From positions 1,288,455-1,352,454 of the forward strand of contig NBBA01000013.1 of assembly GCA_002794785.1 (NCBI GenBank): 64,000 bases of DNA, in the 5' to 3' direction. Source of the stretch: Coniferiporia sulphurascens. Its lineage: Eukaryota > Basidiomycota > Agaricomycetes > Hymenochaetales > Hymenochaetaceae. The notes beneath the pieces were generated by a model. That model was not told the DNA's origin and searched no databases. It saw only the letters and a program-made list of their open reading frames with translations. A program made the translations under genes and the position numbers. Below are positions 21,901 through 33,712 of this stretch, one piece after another; position 1 is the stretch's first letter, and the number at the start of each line of letters is the position of its first letter.

Positions 21901-23986
21901 CCCTTACCTCGTGTGATCGGTACCACCAAGAAAACTCCAATTCAGCAAAAAGAAGTGCGTCACAAATTTGATATCGATCGATTACATGGACGGTACGCCG
22001 ACCATCCTTGGATATCCCCAGACAGATCTCGGGGGCTGTTCTGTTCTCGGTGGATCTTGGACCTGGCCCATCTAGCTAGATAGCTCCCGCCAGGGAATAA
22101 CGTTTGTATTGGCGCGACGCTTTGCAATAGCTCACAAGCACATCGGCCTATTCAGAGGAGGGGTGCGGTACTACACCGGGCTTCGCACCAATACTTGAAT
22201 AGCACAATTCCGGAAGCAAGTGGTCCGACTCGCGCGTGCTAGGCGTGCCGAGATACTCAATCACAAATTCTATCTTCCATTCTGGTGGTACTACCAACCG
22301 GTTCGTCGGGCCATACATGCGTTAAACAACCTGCAGTAGACCTCTCAAGCTAGGCTGAAAGGGAGGTTCCGCCCGAGCACACTCCCTCCTCGTCCTTATC
22401 ACACGCCCAGCCCGTCGAATTACGAGGGATAGGGAGAGAAGGACAGATCCGCGAGGTGTCCTGGGGGAGTCCTGATTATGTCTATATCAGTCCATGAACT
22501 CCGTATTAATTACCCAATACAAGCCATTGTCTGGGCATTGTCCGTCTAATTTCGTAAGTTGCGGGCGCCAGCTTTTTTCCCGACGTTTTTACAGCCTCGT
22601 GACCGTTGTTGAAAAAGGACACATGCATAATCTTTCATCCCAGGTAAATATCGCCCTGGCATGTATTTTCATGAGAATATGGCGCGGTGCAGTGAGACCG
22701 GCTGCATTTAATCTCCATTTTGTCTCCGAGCGCCTTGCGAACCGAAATGAGCCTCTCTTTCGTTCGTCTAAATCATCAATCGGCATACTGGCTCGGGTTC
22801 AGGGTTTTTGCCTAACAGGCTTCAGCTGTATTACCTTGTTGTATAACACATGCTTTGTTCTCCACATAGTCTGCGGGGGCCGTGATACGCTAGATTAAAC
22901 ACGGCGCGAGTTAGTGTATTAGGTGCCATCGATCTGCTGACCCGACCTCGACGCGCAGGCGCCGGAGCAAGGCAAGCTCGTAAAAAGCCGGGCAGGCTGA
23001 GCGAAGATCTAAGATTCAACTGCTGTTCGCTCCCGACTGACCCTCAGTAGCTTAGATTTATCCAGTACATTCTCACTTACGAGCAGGCGGATTCTTTCCC
23101 ATTCCTTTTCGGGGAGCCTCAAAGCGCCAACAGTATAAAGGGATGCCGACCATACGGAAGTTAGAGCCAGAGTATCGAACGACCCCCGCTAGCCAAGTCC
23201 CACCTCAGACTCGATACTTCTTTCTTGTCAATGCTGGCGATTTCCAGAAGGTGCGTCCTGCGTTGTCCTTGTCGGCATCGTCGGATGTGCGCATCTTCTG
23301 TTCATCGCCGACATTGCTTAGAAAGAAACGTTGTGGATGAACATGGGGACGTGCGGATGCGATTTCCCTTTCTCTCTTTCTGTTTTCTCTGCTTGTCAGT
23401 GAGTAAATTATTCTCGAGTGATAAACCCTGGACGGGAGAAAGTGAAAAAGCGAGTATTTGTCGGACGTTGGACTTCGGCACGCATAACCGAATCTAATTA
23501 GTTGTAGATAGGCTTACTGGGTAGGACGTGTGCGTGAATCACAGCATTGAAGGGTAATCTTGTACATAATGTAGAGGAGTGTGAACACTTCTCGACGGGG
23601 ATGTAAGAACCGGAAAAGTTTGCGTCTTGGCTTAGAAGCACACGAACTTCGGGCACGAATCGTGTCCGAAAGAGAAAACCATAATACCCCAAGTGCTTTC
23701 CGTCGACGCAGACTTTCACCTTTGGGTGACCCCACGTGGCTGGATGCGGAGCCGTATATCTGAGAACCTGTAGAAATGTTTAGGACCTAGTGATCCAAAT
23801 ACTGTCTTAGTCGCATCTTTGCATAACGATGAAATCAGCCCTGATGACGTATTAAATTTCTACCTAATGGGTCCGCTCGTGGGATCCCGTGAGATACTTT
23901 CACTCTGAAGTTCAGTCATGATTACACCTTAGTTTCTTTCGCCATCCTAGCGCCGCTATCGGACCCCAACGTCCCGCACCTACGAT
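18954..23986. other. Five-kb gene-poor stretch
   Basis: Several open frames of 60-155 codons occur (19159-19626 minus; 20829-21119 plus; 22494-22898 plus), but none shows a known motif and I cannot link them into a spliced gene. The plus frame 20829-21119 and the minus frame 19159-19626 read like protein rather than noise and may be remnants of lost genes. The sequence may also contain eroded repeats. Confidence 0.4.
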
Positions 23987-24769
23987 ATGCCTCGCATCCC
24001 GTATGTCTTCCCTGCGCGCGGTGTGTCAGGCATCGCAGATAAAATAAGACTTCGCCGGGATGGGGAGGAGCTAACTGTCCTAGACGGCATGATGTACGTG
24101 GAGCCAGGCACTGAAGTCTTGCGAACGACTGAGCATCCCCCCCAAGACTCAATGCACCTAAAATCGCCGAAGGATATAATGCGTTCCTTGCCGCGATCAG
24201 GACGTCGAACAGCCTTCCCAGTGATGTCAGAGAGTTGATAGTGCGTTGCGTGCATCTTCCACGGTGTCATCCGATAGACGACTGACGGTCGGATATCGCC
24301 TTAGATCTTGCGTGTCGCAGCATTGAATTCTGCGGCATATGAATGGTGCTCCAAAGACCCCGCTTCTCCCATGCAGCGCGCATAGTGATGCCCCATTAAT
24401 GCAATGCTTTTATCTAGGATTCAGCACGAGCCACTAGCGATAGAGGCGGGCCTAAGCTCAACTCAACTCGCAATTATCCGAGATGTCTCCTTGGCGCCTA
24501 CGTTGTCTTCTGGGGTGCGGGTACGCTCCGAACTCTCCACAGCGTTCTCTGCGCTTCAGGCTGCCGCGATTGAATACACGGATTATATGACGCGCCTCGT
24601 CGCCGTGCCGCAGGAGGTATTCGACGTGTTACGCTCCAACCTTGAGAACGATCAACAGGTGTTTGAGGTAACAGCCACTGTGGCTTCGTATAACATGGTG
24701 TCGAGAATACTGGTGGCCTTGGATGTCGCAGATAAAGCCAACGAAGAGGTACCGCAATCCGCTGCGTGA
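23987..24769 (+). CDS. Carboxymuconolactone decarboxylase (AhpD-like) family protein, 197 aa
   Basis: Four exons, 23987-24093, 24147-24240, 24305-24345 and 24418-24769, give 594 nt with all junctions in frame. The product begins MPRIPYVFPARG and continues through an IAEGYNAFLAAIRT segment, a VRELIILRVAALN...YEWIQHE segment and ends with a VTATVASYNMVSRILVALDV helix. This is the layout of the fungal family that includes 4-carboxymuconolactone-decarboxylase-like proteins, small helical proteins of the AhpD fold. True AhpD proteins carry a C-x-x-C redox pair, which I do not see; the conserved YEWxxHE helix with its glutamate and histidine is present. The substrate cannot be told from sequence. 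No signal peptide, so cytosolic. It stands alone, with no operon-like or cluster partner nearby. Confidence 0.88.
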
Positions 24770-27728
24770 AGGGCACTGTTCACTGACAAATATTAATGGG
24801 AAAAAAGAATTGATCAACGTTTACTTCTCGGGAAATCCCGAGAGATACATTTGTTTTTCATTGATTCCCACTTATCTCGGGCATATCGGCTTCTGCCATA
24901 TTCTCCTATGCGTGTTGCTTCCAAACATCTTATGTTCTGAGGGGTGCACCTTATGCAGGTGCTGCATGTGGCGTTGTGTATGGTACGAGGTAAAACAAAG
25001 TCATCTGATGGTACGTGTTTTCACGAACGTTCACCCGATTGTATCCGGGAACGTGTTTTGGTACAGGGTAACTAACATTTATTTGACTGTGGAGTTTCTG
25101 ATAATATGAGAGCGTCTTGGAATTGATGCCTTGCGAGCTGGGTTATTCATCGAGAGTGAGAGCCGTCAGACGATTTACAAACAACCTCGGCCATGTGCCC
25201 TTACCCGAACGAATAGTAAGTAAGGATGAGCGTTCTCTTGGCTTGGAAGTCAAAAAAAATCGTGTAGTGTTGTGGATGTTCTTGGCATTCGGCGGTACAC
25301 CTTTTTTTGAAGAACTATAAAAATTCCGATGCATTTAATCTAATTCGCATTAATTACAAGCACTCGGCATATTCCAGATGTTTCGAGCCCCGAAACCGGA
25401 GAGTAGCGTCTACGGAGAACTCAACAGTCTCGTACTGTACGAGCCAAATGTTCGGCTCCAAAGAGCGATAATTATGTGCTAATGGATGAACGACACTGGA
25501 ATATTACTATCGTATGATCCCTTTTACAAAGCCACCTCCAAAACAAAAATTAGTCTCAAACAGGAGGCATCTCTAAATTTCGCCGAAAAAGTGGCAAGAA
25601 GAATTTATATACTGTACAACAGTTCAAAAAGACTTTTTCGATCCCATACCCGTAGTGTGGAGGCCAGAAACCCAGGTTTTGTCTGAAAGTGTGACTTTGT
25701 AGAAGAGGGCATACGATAGTACGCCCAATCACTCGTACTTATCTACATCTCCTTTTGGGGTGTACATGTCATCCATAGGCCATACTGAGCTGTACTGTTG
25801 GGACTTATAATTCCTATGGAACCACGTAGGTTGGTTACTACACCGAGGGTTGGAATCCTGTTATGAACCGGTCCTTTACCATTAGTCGACTCATTCTCCC
25901 GAGTAGATATTTGGAGTATCGACACTTTACTAAACTCAAACTATCCCTAGACTGTACACATTAAGTATTTGACCGATCTGTCTCAATGCTCGCACCTCGA
26001 TGCAACTTTTCTTATAATTCTTTTCAACGCCGTAAACCTTTTGGAAGTCACAAATATATGTCCTTAGGCTCTCATGGTCCTCTGCTCCTTTAAATTGCAG
26101 TACCCCGCTTCGGAGAGCCTCTTAGATGTGCAACTACGAATGCGGACATTGCGAAGACCTTTCGATACTTAGTAGAAAACGTCGGGAGTGTCACATCATC
26201 ACGCCTCACGACCATTGGAATCAATCTGGGGCTTAATTTACTTACCCCCTCGCTGTCACAGGTGAACGTTGTATCAGCCTCACTTGCAGACGGCACCAAG
26301 CAAGAATCTGCCGAAAATAACAAAAATTGTCACGTGAATTACAATACCGCGGATTTGTGGCTCACATCAATAATTGTATGTATCTTTAATTTCCGAACTC
26401 CGCTGTCGGTGCTTGCCGCACTCCTGGGTCCCAATTTCAAGTTGCTTCGATAACTTCACGCGCTCAACAAAATGTAGGGCGATGTTGTTCGCCGCCGTCA
26501 AGCAAACTGCATTGAGCACTCTCCCGCTTCGAGGACTCAACGCAAACTATCACAAGCTCACGTCCAGAAGCTTCCCTTAGTCCTCGTTATTTGTATTATG
26601 TGTGCCGATGAAAAGGTAGATTGGGGTGGCATGGAAGCCAAAGAAGGCTGCAAGGACAGGAGAAAACTCAGTCGGAGATGAAGGCGGAAGAAGAATCGGG
26701 GGGAACTCGTGAGAGATGGATATGCACTAAATTGTTCCTTGTACTGGGTTGTACTGGCCTATCTGATTGCCCCTCTCTGTCTCCGACTCCTTCTCCCTTC
26801 CCTCGGGCGCCGGGAGCATGGCGACCGTGATGTCGTCACTTTAAATCAATGCTCAAGGGCCACTGAGGCCTGTGAATACCGCAGAGCAATGCCGTGACCA
26901 GCCAATTTGGCTCGGATCCTCTTTTGTCGCGCGCGGTGTCCGGTTTGGAGATAGGGGATCCAAGTGACCCTGAAAAAACGGACACTTCCTTCTGTGAAGG
27001 ATGCGTTTAAAAGCAAGAAACGTGTGGTCTTGCGACCACCCAACCACGTCCTGTCATCGTACTCACCATCATGATCATCCCCCATCCAGACAAGGTAAGC
27101 AGCACTGAGATGAACAAACTCAGAAAAACTCCCACAGGACTGTACCAAGTCGCCGTCGTATTGCGCAGTATCACGGAGAACACACCCAGCGGCGCCCGCA
27201 CCGCACCTTATCCTGCAGGACTTCAACGAAAGTCCGGGACTGTGGCCTGCATATTGTTTCCTGGCGCTAGAGCGGCGCCGGCCGCAGCCGCAGGTGGGCA
27301 AAGGTCTGACTAATCCATGACTCATGAATCACGCACCTCCCGTCCCAATATTAATGCACGTGTTCTCCTCCTCTGTAGCACAGCCTCGCCAAGCCGGCCC
27401 GGATCCGGATCCGGATCGCCTCCCCGGAGCGTTCTTCCGGCGCGCTTGCGGACCACAATTCAGACGACGAAACAAAGCAAAGTCAAAAAGATTGAGAGAA
27501 AAAAGTACATTCAGGATTCATTTTCGGTTTTCCTGCTTGGCCTTCAGTACAAGAATTTCATTTCAGTCTACCTAGCGAGTAAATAATAACGGGGTGTCTC
27601 CTTCCGCGCCCTTGTGAGCCTTGGTCTAATAGTCGTCACGAGAAAGATAATGGAGGGGGAGACGACTTGGGGATGGGCGAAACAAGAGCGGAACAGGCGG
27701 CCAACACGTCAAGGCTGCAAATGCTCAT
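24770..27728. other. Gene-poor stretch, no gene supported
   Basis: Frames of 60-160 codons occur on both strands. The longest, 26846-27325 minus (159 codons), and an overlapping frame 27007-27201 minus with a strongly hydrophobic segment followed by a GTGAGT donor-like site could be parts of an unrecognised membrane-protein gene. I could not find in-frame flanking exons. A short GGATCC-type repeat lies near 27400. Confidence 0.4.
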
Positions 27729-30048
27729 TTACTGTGCGAGCTGCTTGACCTTGGCGATGATCGCTATATGTGTGGACGCTGTTAGCCGTCTGATTAAAAC
27801 AGTCGCAAAAGAGGATGGACGTACACTGCGGGTCAAGACCTTGGTGCGGGATCTGCTCCTGGAGGCCACCACAGCCCTCCTTAACAGTGCCCATGTATGC
27901 ATACTTGGGCGTCAGGCCACGCTCAAGGAACCACGTGCCGTATTTCGAGCCGAGCTGCACAACCAGAGCAAGAATTGAGTCATCTCATGTCATTCCTGAA
28001 TGAAGGACAGCAAAATACGCACGCCGGTCTTCTGGTTCTGCGACTCAACAATGAGCACGAACCCAGTGGAGCCAATTTTCTTTGTGACCTCCTCGTCAAC
28101 AATGTTGAGCGTCGACTTGCCGACAAGGCCGACATCAATGCCCTGTTTGCGGAGACGAAGCACTGCATCGTATGCGCGGTAGACCATCTCGCCGAAGCTG
28201 ACAACGTAACCCGCAGATCCCTCGATGATAACGTCGTCCTTGCCCGGTACAAACTTGTAGTCACCGCCGAAGAAGCGCGAGCCGTCCTCACGCAAGATGT
28301 ATGGCACCTTTGCACGTGTCGAGAAGACGAATCGCAGGCCGCGCTCGAAGAAGACGCGTTTGATGACTGCATCCATCTGCGCGGCATCAGCGGGGAAGTA
28401 TAACCACGACTGTCCGTCTAAAAGCGAGTTGTCCGCGAAGAAGTTGTTGATACCGAAATGGCAGGTGTTGTCGGCCATTTCGTCAACTGAGGAAAAAGGA
28501 TTATCAGAATTGTCCAAAACATCATTCAAAATTAAAAAGAAACTTACCACCGGAGTGCGAGAAGTGGGAAAGGACGTTGCAGTTATTGAGGCGTGCCATC
28601 GTAACCTCAGAGATAACCATCTCCAGGAACGCGGCGAAGGTCGAGAATACACCGAACTTGCCCTCCTCGAAACCGAAACCGGCAGCGGCCGAGAAGTTAC
28701 CTCGCTCCATGATTCCAGAGGGAAGGAAGACTTCGGGGTGCTTCTGGTGAATAACCTTGAGGCCGGTTGAGCCCTCGAGGTCAGAGTCGACAACGAGCAC
28801 ACGCTTGGCGTTCTCTTCCTTCGAGTATCCATCGAGCACACGGGAGACAGCCTCACCGAACTCAACACGGTTCGCAGCAGTCTCCTTGCTGGCGCCCTCG
28901 TAAGTATACGGCGTGCTGGTCGGCTTGATAGCGAGCAGAATGTCAGATGCGATCGCGGGAGGGTAGCCACGCGACTCGAGGTATTTGATCGCGGATTTGA
29001 CGGGGATGACATCATGGCCATGTGTTGAGCCCTCAATACCCTCGATACCCGGGGCCATCACACGCTTAACGACGATCGCAGCAGGTCCGTCGTAGCTGAG
29101 AATGGAGTGGACACCACCCCAGAGGGCGTCGATGTCCTCACCGTTGACAGTGACGACCTTAAGACCGTGACCCTCAAGCGTCTTCTGTAGGTCGTATCCC
29201 TTAAGATACTGACTGGGGTGACCAGCAATGGTAACATCGTTGTCGTCGAGGAGAAGCTTGACGTTAAGTCCCTGAGCAACTGCAAGGCGCGCAGCCTCAG
29301 CGTCGTCGCCCTCCTGTTGCGAGCCATCAGAGCCGAGCATAAAGAGGGTCTTGTCCTTGTTTGCGAGTGCGACACCGTTGACGAGCGCCCACATGTGTCC
29401 AAGGCGACCCGAGGAGAACTTCACACCCGGGGTAAGCCCGAGTTCAGGGTGACCCGGAAGTTTCGAGTTGGCCTCACGGTAGTGGAGGAGATGCTCCGCA
29501 GGGAGGTGACCCTCGAGCACAGAGAGCAGGTATTGCGTTGCTACGCGGTGACCTGAGTGATAAGACGCGATCATTAGCGAAATGGAAGATGGTCATGTAG
29601 ACAAGTAAGAGCTCACCGGCCTCATCGAAGACGGTTGGGTAGAATTTTTCGCTGAAGTTAAAGAGCGAGAGGAGGATACAGACTTCGGGAACCGTGTCGA
29701 ATGCACCACCTGCAATTGGTAGGAACAAATGATTTGACGATCAGGCTATATGCGCTGGGCCAAGAGAAGGAAAAAAAAGACAAAGAACGCACCAGTGTGT
29801 CCGCTCACGCCACGGGCGGCACCAGTCGCAGTGAAGAGGACAATGGCATCGCGGAGGAGCTCGACGTTCGCAAGGAGGGCCGCACGCTCATCGTCAGAGA
29901 GCTTGGGCTTGGATGGGTCAAGCTTGAACCTGCAATCGAATCAATCGAGATCCCTAATCAGCGGCTGGTGTCTGCGCATGTACACGGGTCGGGCGCACTT
30001 TTTAAACTTGGAGAGGTCAATGGGGAAGGCAGAATTTGAGCCAGTCAT
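27729..30048 (-). CDS. Transketolase-like thiamine-diphosphate enzyme, 637 aa, seven exons
   Basis: Exons on the minus strand: 30048-29999, 29929-29793, 29709-29617, 29552-28548, 28486-28023, 27954-27825, 27763-27729, total 1914 nt with all phases consistent. The N-terminal half has the thiamine-diphosphate/metal motif (GSDGSQQEG... then DDND, about residues 165-200) and a GRLGHMWALVNGVALA helix as in transketolases. The middle carries the pyrimidine-binding domain (RVEFGEAVSRVL, the catalytic-type glutamate in FGE). The C-terminal third is the transketolase C-domain (VGLVGKSTLNIVDEE). Transketolases transfer two-carbon units between sugar phosphates in the pentose phosphate pathway; the donor and acceptor here are not certain because the sequence depart from the canonical GDGCxxEG form. 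No transit peptide is evident, so the protein is probably cytosolic. Confidence 0.88.
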
Positions 30049-31884
30049 GGTGGTGGTGGTCGATGGGAGAGGGAATGAAGCTGGACGAGAAGAACGGCAA
30101 CGGAGCTTGGGCTTTGGGGATCTTTATCGACGACGCGGCTCGGCCCGCTCTGTGCGGATGCGGCCCATCCATGGCAAACGTGAGATGCTTCCCACGGCCG
30201 CCTCCCCTACCTCTCCTTTCTTTCTCCCCAATCCCACATCACTTGCAATCTTACATTTCCCCCCTCTCACGTTCGCTAGTCCCCTGCGTTTAGTTTCCAG
30301 GGCGCAGCGCTGGCCATCCAGTGGAAGACAGCGAGAACTTTCTCACAATTAATGGCGCTGAACTATTGGTTCGTGCCATAATGTTCATACAACTGTGCGC
30401 CCGCGGGTCTAGTGGTCTCGAATCAGAGCCTGAGAACTCCGGCTGCCAGCGTTCCATTCGTCAGCCAGCTTTGAGGCAGTTACGCTCTCAGTATAGCAAA
30501 GTAGTCCTCACCGGGGCATTCGTCTCCCGGGTGGGCTACCGCGGCCGTCGCAGGCAAGCCTATCCGTTACTAAGGCGGAGCCGGAAAAATCAGGACGAAA
30601 ATGTCCAGCAACGTTCGCCAAGCTCACAACCACTCGGCTCCTGAGATAAGATTGCAAGCCTTGTACGGTCGAAATCTCTCAACGGGTCCTTCCGTTGCCT
30701 CAACAAAAGCTCGAGACACTTCTCATGGGATGAGGCGGCGTACTCTTCACAACACGATCTCAAGCCGTGTTAGGCTCAAACCAGGCTCTCATTTTCTTTA
30801 TGGCAGGTTGACGCCGGTATTTTGATTTATTACGAGTCTGCGCTGCACTCAGACGTCAAGCATGATCCGGGCCGCGGAGTACCCGTTGAAAATGCCCTTC
30901 GTAACTGCGCTCTGATAGCTTCAGCGTTGAATCAAGGTAGCTAGTACGGTCAATCCTGCTTGTTATTCTTATTCTGGTCCGTCGAGTTTTGCAGACGAAT
31001 TGTCAAAGTCACTTTGTGAGCTCGAAATCCTATCCTATATCCTATATAATAATCCTATATAATCCTATATAATAAAAAAGCTCAGCCCATGCTTCCCTAA
31101 GAATATTACTAATAATTTTACTAATCACTTTCCCGGACTTCTTCGCGACCCTGGAAAAGCCAGGGATTGAGAGGGCTTGTCATCTTTAAGGAAGAACTGT
31201 AATCATTTGTTAGCTCAATATTCTCCTTAGAGCGGAAACGCGACCGATGAATCCTTGATTAAAGATGAGTTCATTCGCGCACGGACCGTCAGTCAACCAT
31301 AACTTGAAAAAAGTACGCGCAACTAGCTTGGGCATACGGGAGAAAGACCGCTTTGGCACGTTCGCTTTCACTCGATTTCAGTGAGCTCTGTACCATACGT
31401 AGAGTAGTATCTCAGGATGATAGCCGCGAAATTGATTCCTTTGACGAGCCCACCTATTAACAATTTGGAATTTACAATGTCATTTAATGTGCATCGACTA
31501 TATCAACTATCGTTCCGACAATCCTATATACTAAAACACATCGTATAAAGTCAAACTACCATTAAGCAGTGTAGCTTGGGTACCGGAAGGGTTAGCAAAC
31601 GCAATTCCTCCGTCTACTGCACTTGCATCGCATAGTGTTGACCAACCGACGGTAATACTGTCATCCTTTACCATCCTTTTTGCGACCGATACGAATTATT
31701 AGCAGAGCAAATTATAGTGATCCTTATTCCGACAGCGTACCAGCGGCGAAATGCGCGTACTGAAGCGCGTTACTCACGTGACTGGTGCTGTACAGTTTCC
31801 GGAGTTAGCCGAAACACAACCACTCGCTACAGCCTATCTGGAGTAGAGCTCGTCGTGCACATTCCTCAAGACTAAACGACTGCG
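30049..31884. other. Intergenic, no gene recognised
   Basis: Divergent upstream regions of the transketolase-like gene (minus) and RPL7 (plus). It contains a TATA/TCC-rich simple repeat at 31026-31074. Open frames at 30321-30825 show no domain. RPL7 promoter elements should lie just before 31885, but I cannot point to a specific motif. Confidence 0.5.
31026..31074 (+). repeat. Simple repeat of TATCCTATATAA-type units
   Basis: Irregular tandem array of TCCTATAT units. The same core TCCTATAT recurs once at about 31522. No function evident. Confidence 0.75.
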
Positions 31885-33078
31885 ATGGCCCCCTCAACGA
31901 CGTACGTATCGTCCTCTTGGAACATATACACTGATGCTAACCCTCATCTGCCTCCGACAGTGTGCCGAGCGCTTCTGTGCGTCTTTCCCTGCCGTGGTGA
32001 TATCTGGAGAAAAAATTGGCTGACCTCTGTCTGTGTGGGTCGTTGTGTGGATAGGCCATTGAAGTCCCGGAGACGCTCCTCAAAAAGCGCAAGCAGAGTG
32101 AGAAGTCCCGCGAGGAGCGCCTCGCCGCTGCCTCTGCCGCCCGCAAGGTACGCTGTGGTTAAGACTTGTTATGTTTTAACGCTTCTGTTCTTTTCTTCCG
32201 TCTTTTGTTTTTAACGTTCGATATGATGCATACGATTACCTTCGAGAAACGGCTAGACTCACCGTCGATGCTGCTTTCAATTAACCATCTTTCGGGACTG
32301 ATCACCTACTTTCTTCTCCTTTTTAAAATATTGACGACACTCTCCAAATCGCCACATGCTAACATACCGCATATGCAGGCGTCCAAGGCAAAGCGCAAGG
32401 TTATCTTCAAGCGCGCGGAGACGTACGTGAAGGAGTACGTCTCGAAAGAGAAGGAGGATGTGCGCCTCAAGCGCGCGGCCCGTGCTGTTGGTGACTTCTA
32501 CGTACCCGCCCAGCCCAAAGTATACTTCGTCGTTCGTATCCGCGGTATCAACGAGATCGCGCCCAAACCCCGCAAAATCCTCCAGCTTCTTCGCCTCCTC
32601 CAGATCAACAACGGTGTGTTCGTTAAAGTCACGAAGGCGACGCAGCAGATGCTCCGTCTCGTTGAGCCTTTCGTCACTTACGGGTTCGTGACACCCTTTT
32701 TGCGCATCCCTTCCCTTAGGTACAAAAGTATTGATGTACTCTTTCCATCCCCTTAGCGAGCCGAACCTCAAGTCCGTGCGCGAGCTTATCTACAAGCGCG
32801 GCTACGGAAAGGTGAACAAGCAGCGCGTACCGCTCACCTCAAACAGCGTGATTGAGGGTGCGCTCGGCGCACACGACATCCTTTGCGTCGAAGATCTTGT
32901 ACACGAGATCGTGACTGCCGGCCCGCACTTCAAGCAGGCTGCGAACTTCCTCTGGCCCTTCAAGCTGTCGAACCCGACTGGCGGCTGGCGCACGCGCAAG
33001 TTCCGCCACTTCGTCGAGGGCGGAGACCACGGCAACCGCGAATCGAACATCAACAAGCTCATCCGCCAGATGAACTAA
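31885..33078 (+). CDS. RPL7: 60S ribosomal protein L7 (uL30), 250 aa, five exons
   Basis: Exons 31885-31901, 31961-31976, 32055-32147, 32379-32683 and 32757-33078 sum to 753 nt with consistent phases. The protein opens [25 protein letters not shown], has the basic helix of eukaryotic L7 ([17 protein letters not shown]), the uL30 fold ([22 protein letters not shown]) and the eukaryote-specific C-terminal part ending [10 protein letters not shown]. It is a component of the large cytosolic ribosomal subunit. Exon 2 is a 16-nt microexon, supported because skipping it breaks the frame. The third intron (32148-32378, 231 nt) is far longer than its neighbours and holds a likely snoRNA. The length fits the family (about 245-250 aa). 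Confidence 0.96.
32218..32304 (+). ncRNA. Intron-encoded C/D-box snoRNA candidate (snR39b-like 2'-O-methylation guide)
   Basis: Inside RPL7 intron 3 there is a C-box-like ATGATGC (32223-32229; one mismatch to RUGAUGA) and a D box CTGA (32298-32301), 68 nt apart. The sequence just before the D box, ACCATCTTTCGGG (32284-32296), is perfectly complementary over 13 nt to CCCGAAAGATGGT, a conserved stretch of eukaryotic large-subunit rRNA. The D-box-plus-five rule places the methylated base on the G of CCCG, which by memory corresponds to yeast 25S G805 (the snR39b target); the neighbouring site A807 is served in yeast by snR39 and snR59, which are encoded in RPL7 introns. The terminal stem is weak. 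The rRNA match and host gene make the call likely. Confidence 0.75.
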
Positions 33079-33712
33079 ACCTACGGCGTGGCTGGTGCTT
33101 GTCGTTTGGTGATCGTTGTTCTATCTGTGGTGTTGGGGTAGTGGTAGACGTGGGTTGTGGATGGGCCGCTGGTGCGTGTGATGTCGGTTGGGGTGACCGG
33201 CTCAGGTGCAGTCAGGGCAATCGAATGTATGGCTATAAGTTGTTCTTATGGTACTCCCTCTTCCTCGCATGTATGCGCATGCCTCTTATCATGCACTCGA
33301 TTACAAAAACTAGTAGAGGCCACCCTCCTCTTTCTTTATCTCTCAACTCTTTCGCCGCTGGGCGCACCCTTCCTTGTAAGGGTCCTTACCTTTCTCGCGT
33401 GAAATCTGGCTACGACCGTGCTCACGGAACTCCGGAATCGTGAAGGTCATAAACGTCAATACATACCCACCGTCTGTTATAAAATAGTAAATGTAAAATA
33501 CAAAGCAAGCACCGAGAGTGCCGTCAACGGGTATGTAAAGGGGATGAATAAGATGAGGGAAGGGGTTGATGCTATCACAAAGTCATCCATGGAAATGGGA
33601 ATCAAATGCAATGACGCTGAGAGGGTCGTCCAAGTCGGCTTGAAATGTACAACACAGAGAGAAACCGATGCCAGATGTACAACGTAGGGCGCGAAAAAAA
33701 GTCGTAGAACGG
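33079..33712. other. Convergent 3' flanks of RPL7 and the CTLH gene
   Basis: RPL7 ends on the plus strand at 33078 and the LisH-CTLH gene ends on the minus strand at 33713. The region between holds no supported gene; it should contain both transcript ends. Confidence 0.6.

Noticed and set aside
27007..27201. Hydrophobic minus-strand frame ending at a GTGAGT donor
   Set aside because: There is an in-frame TAA just upstream and no matching upstream or downstream exon.
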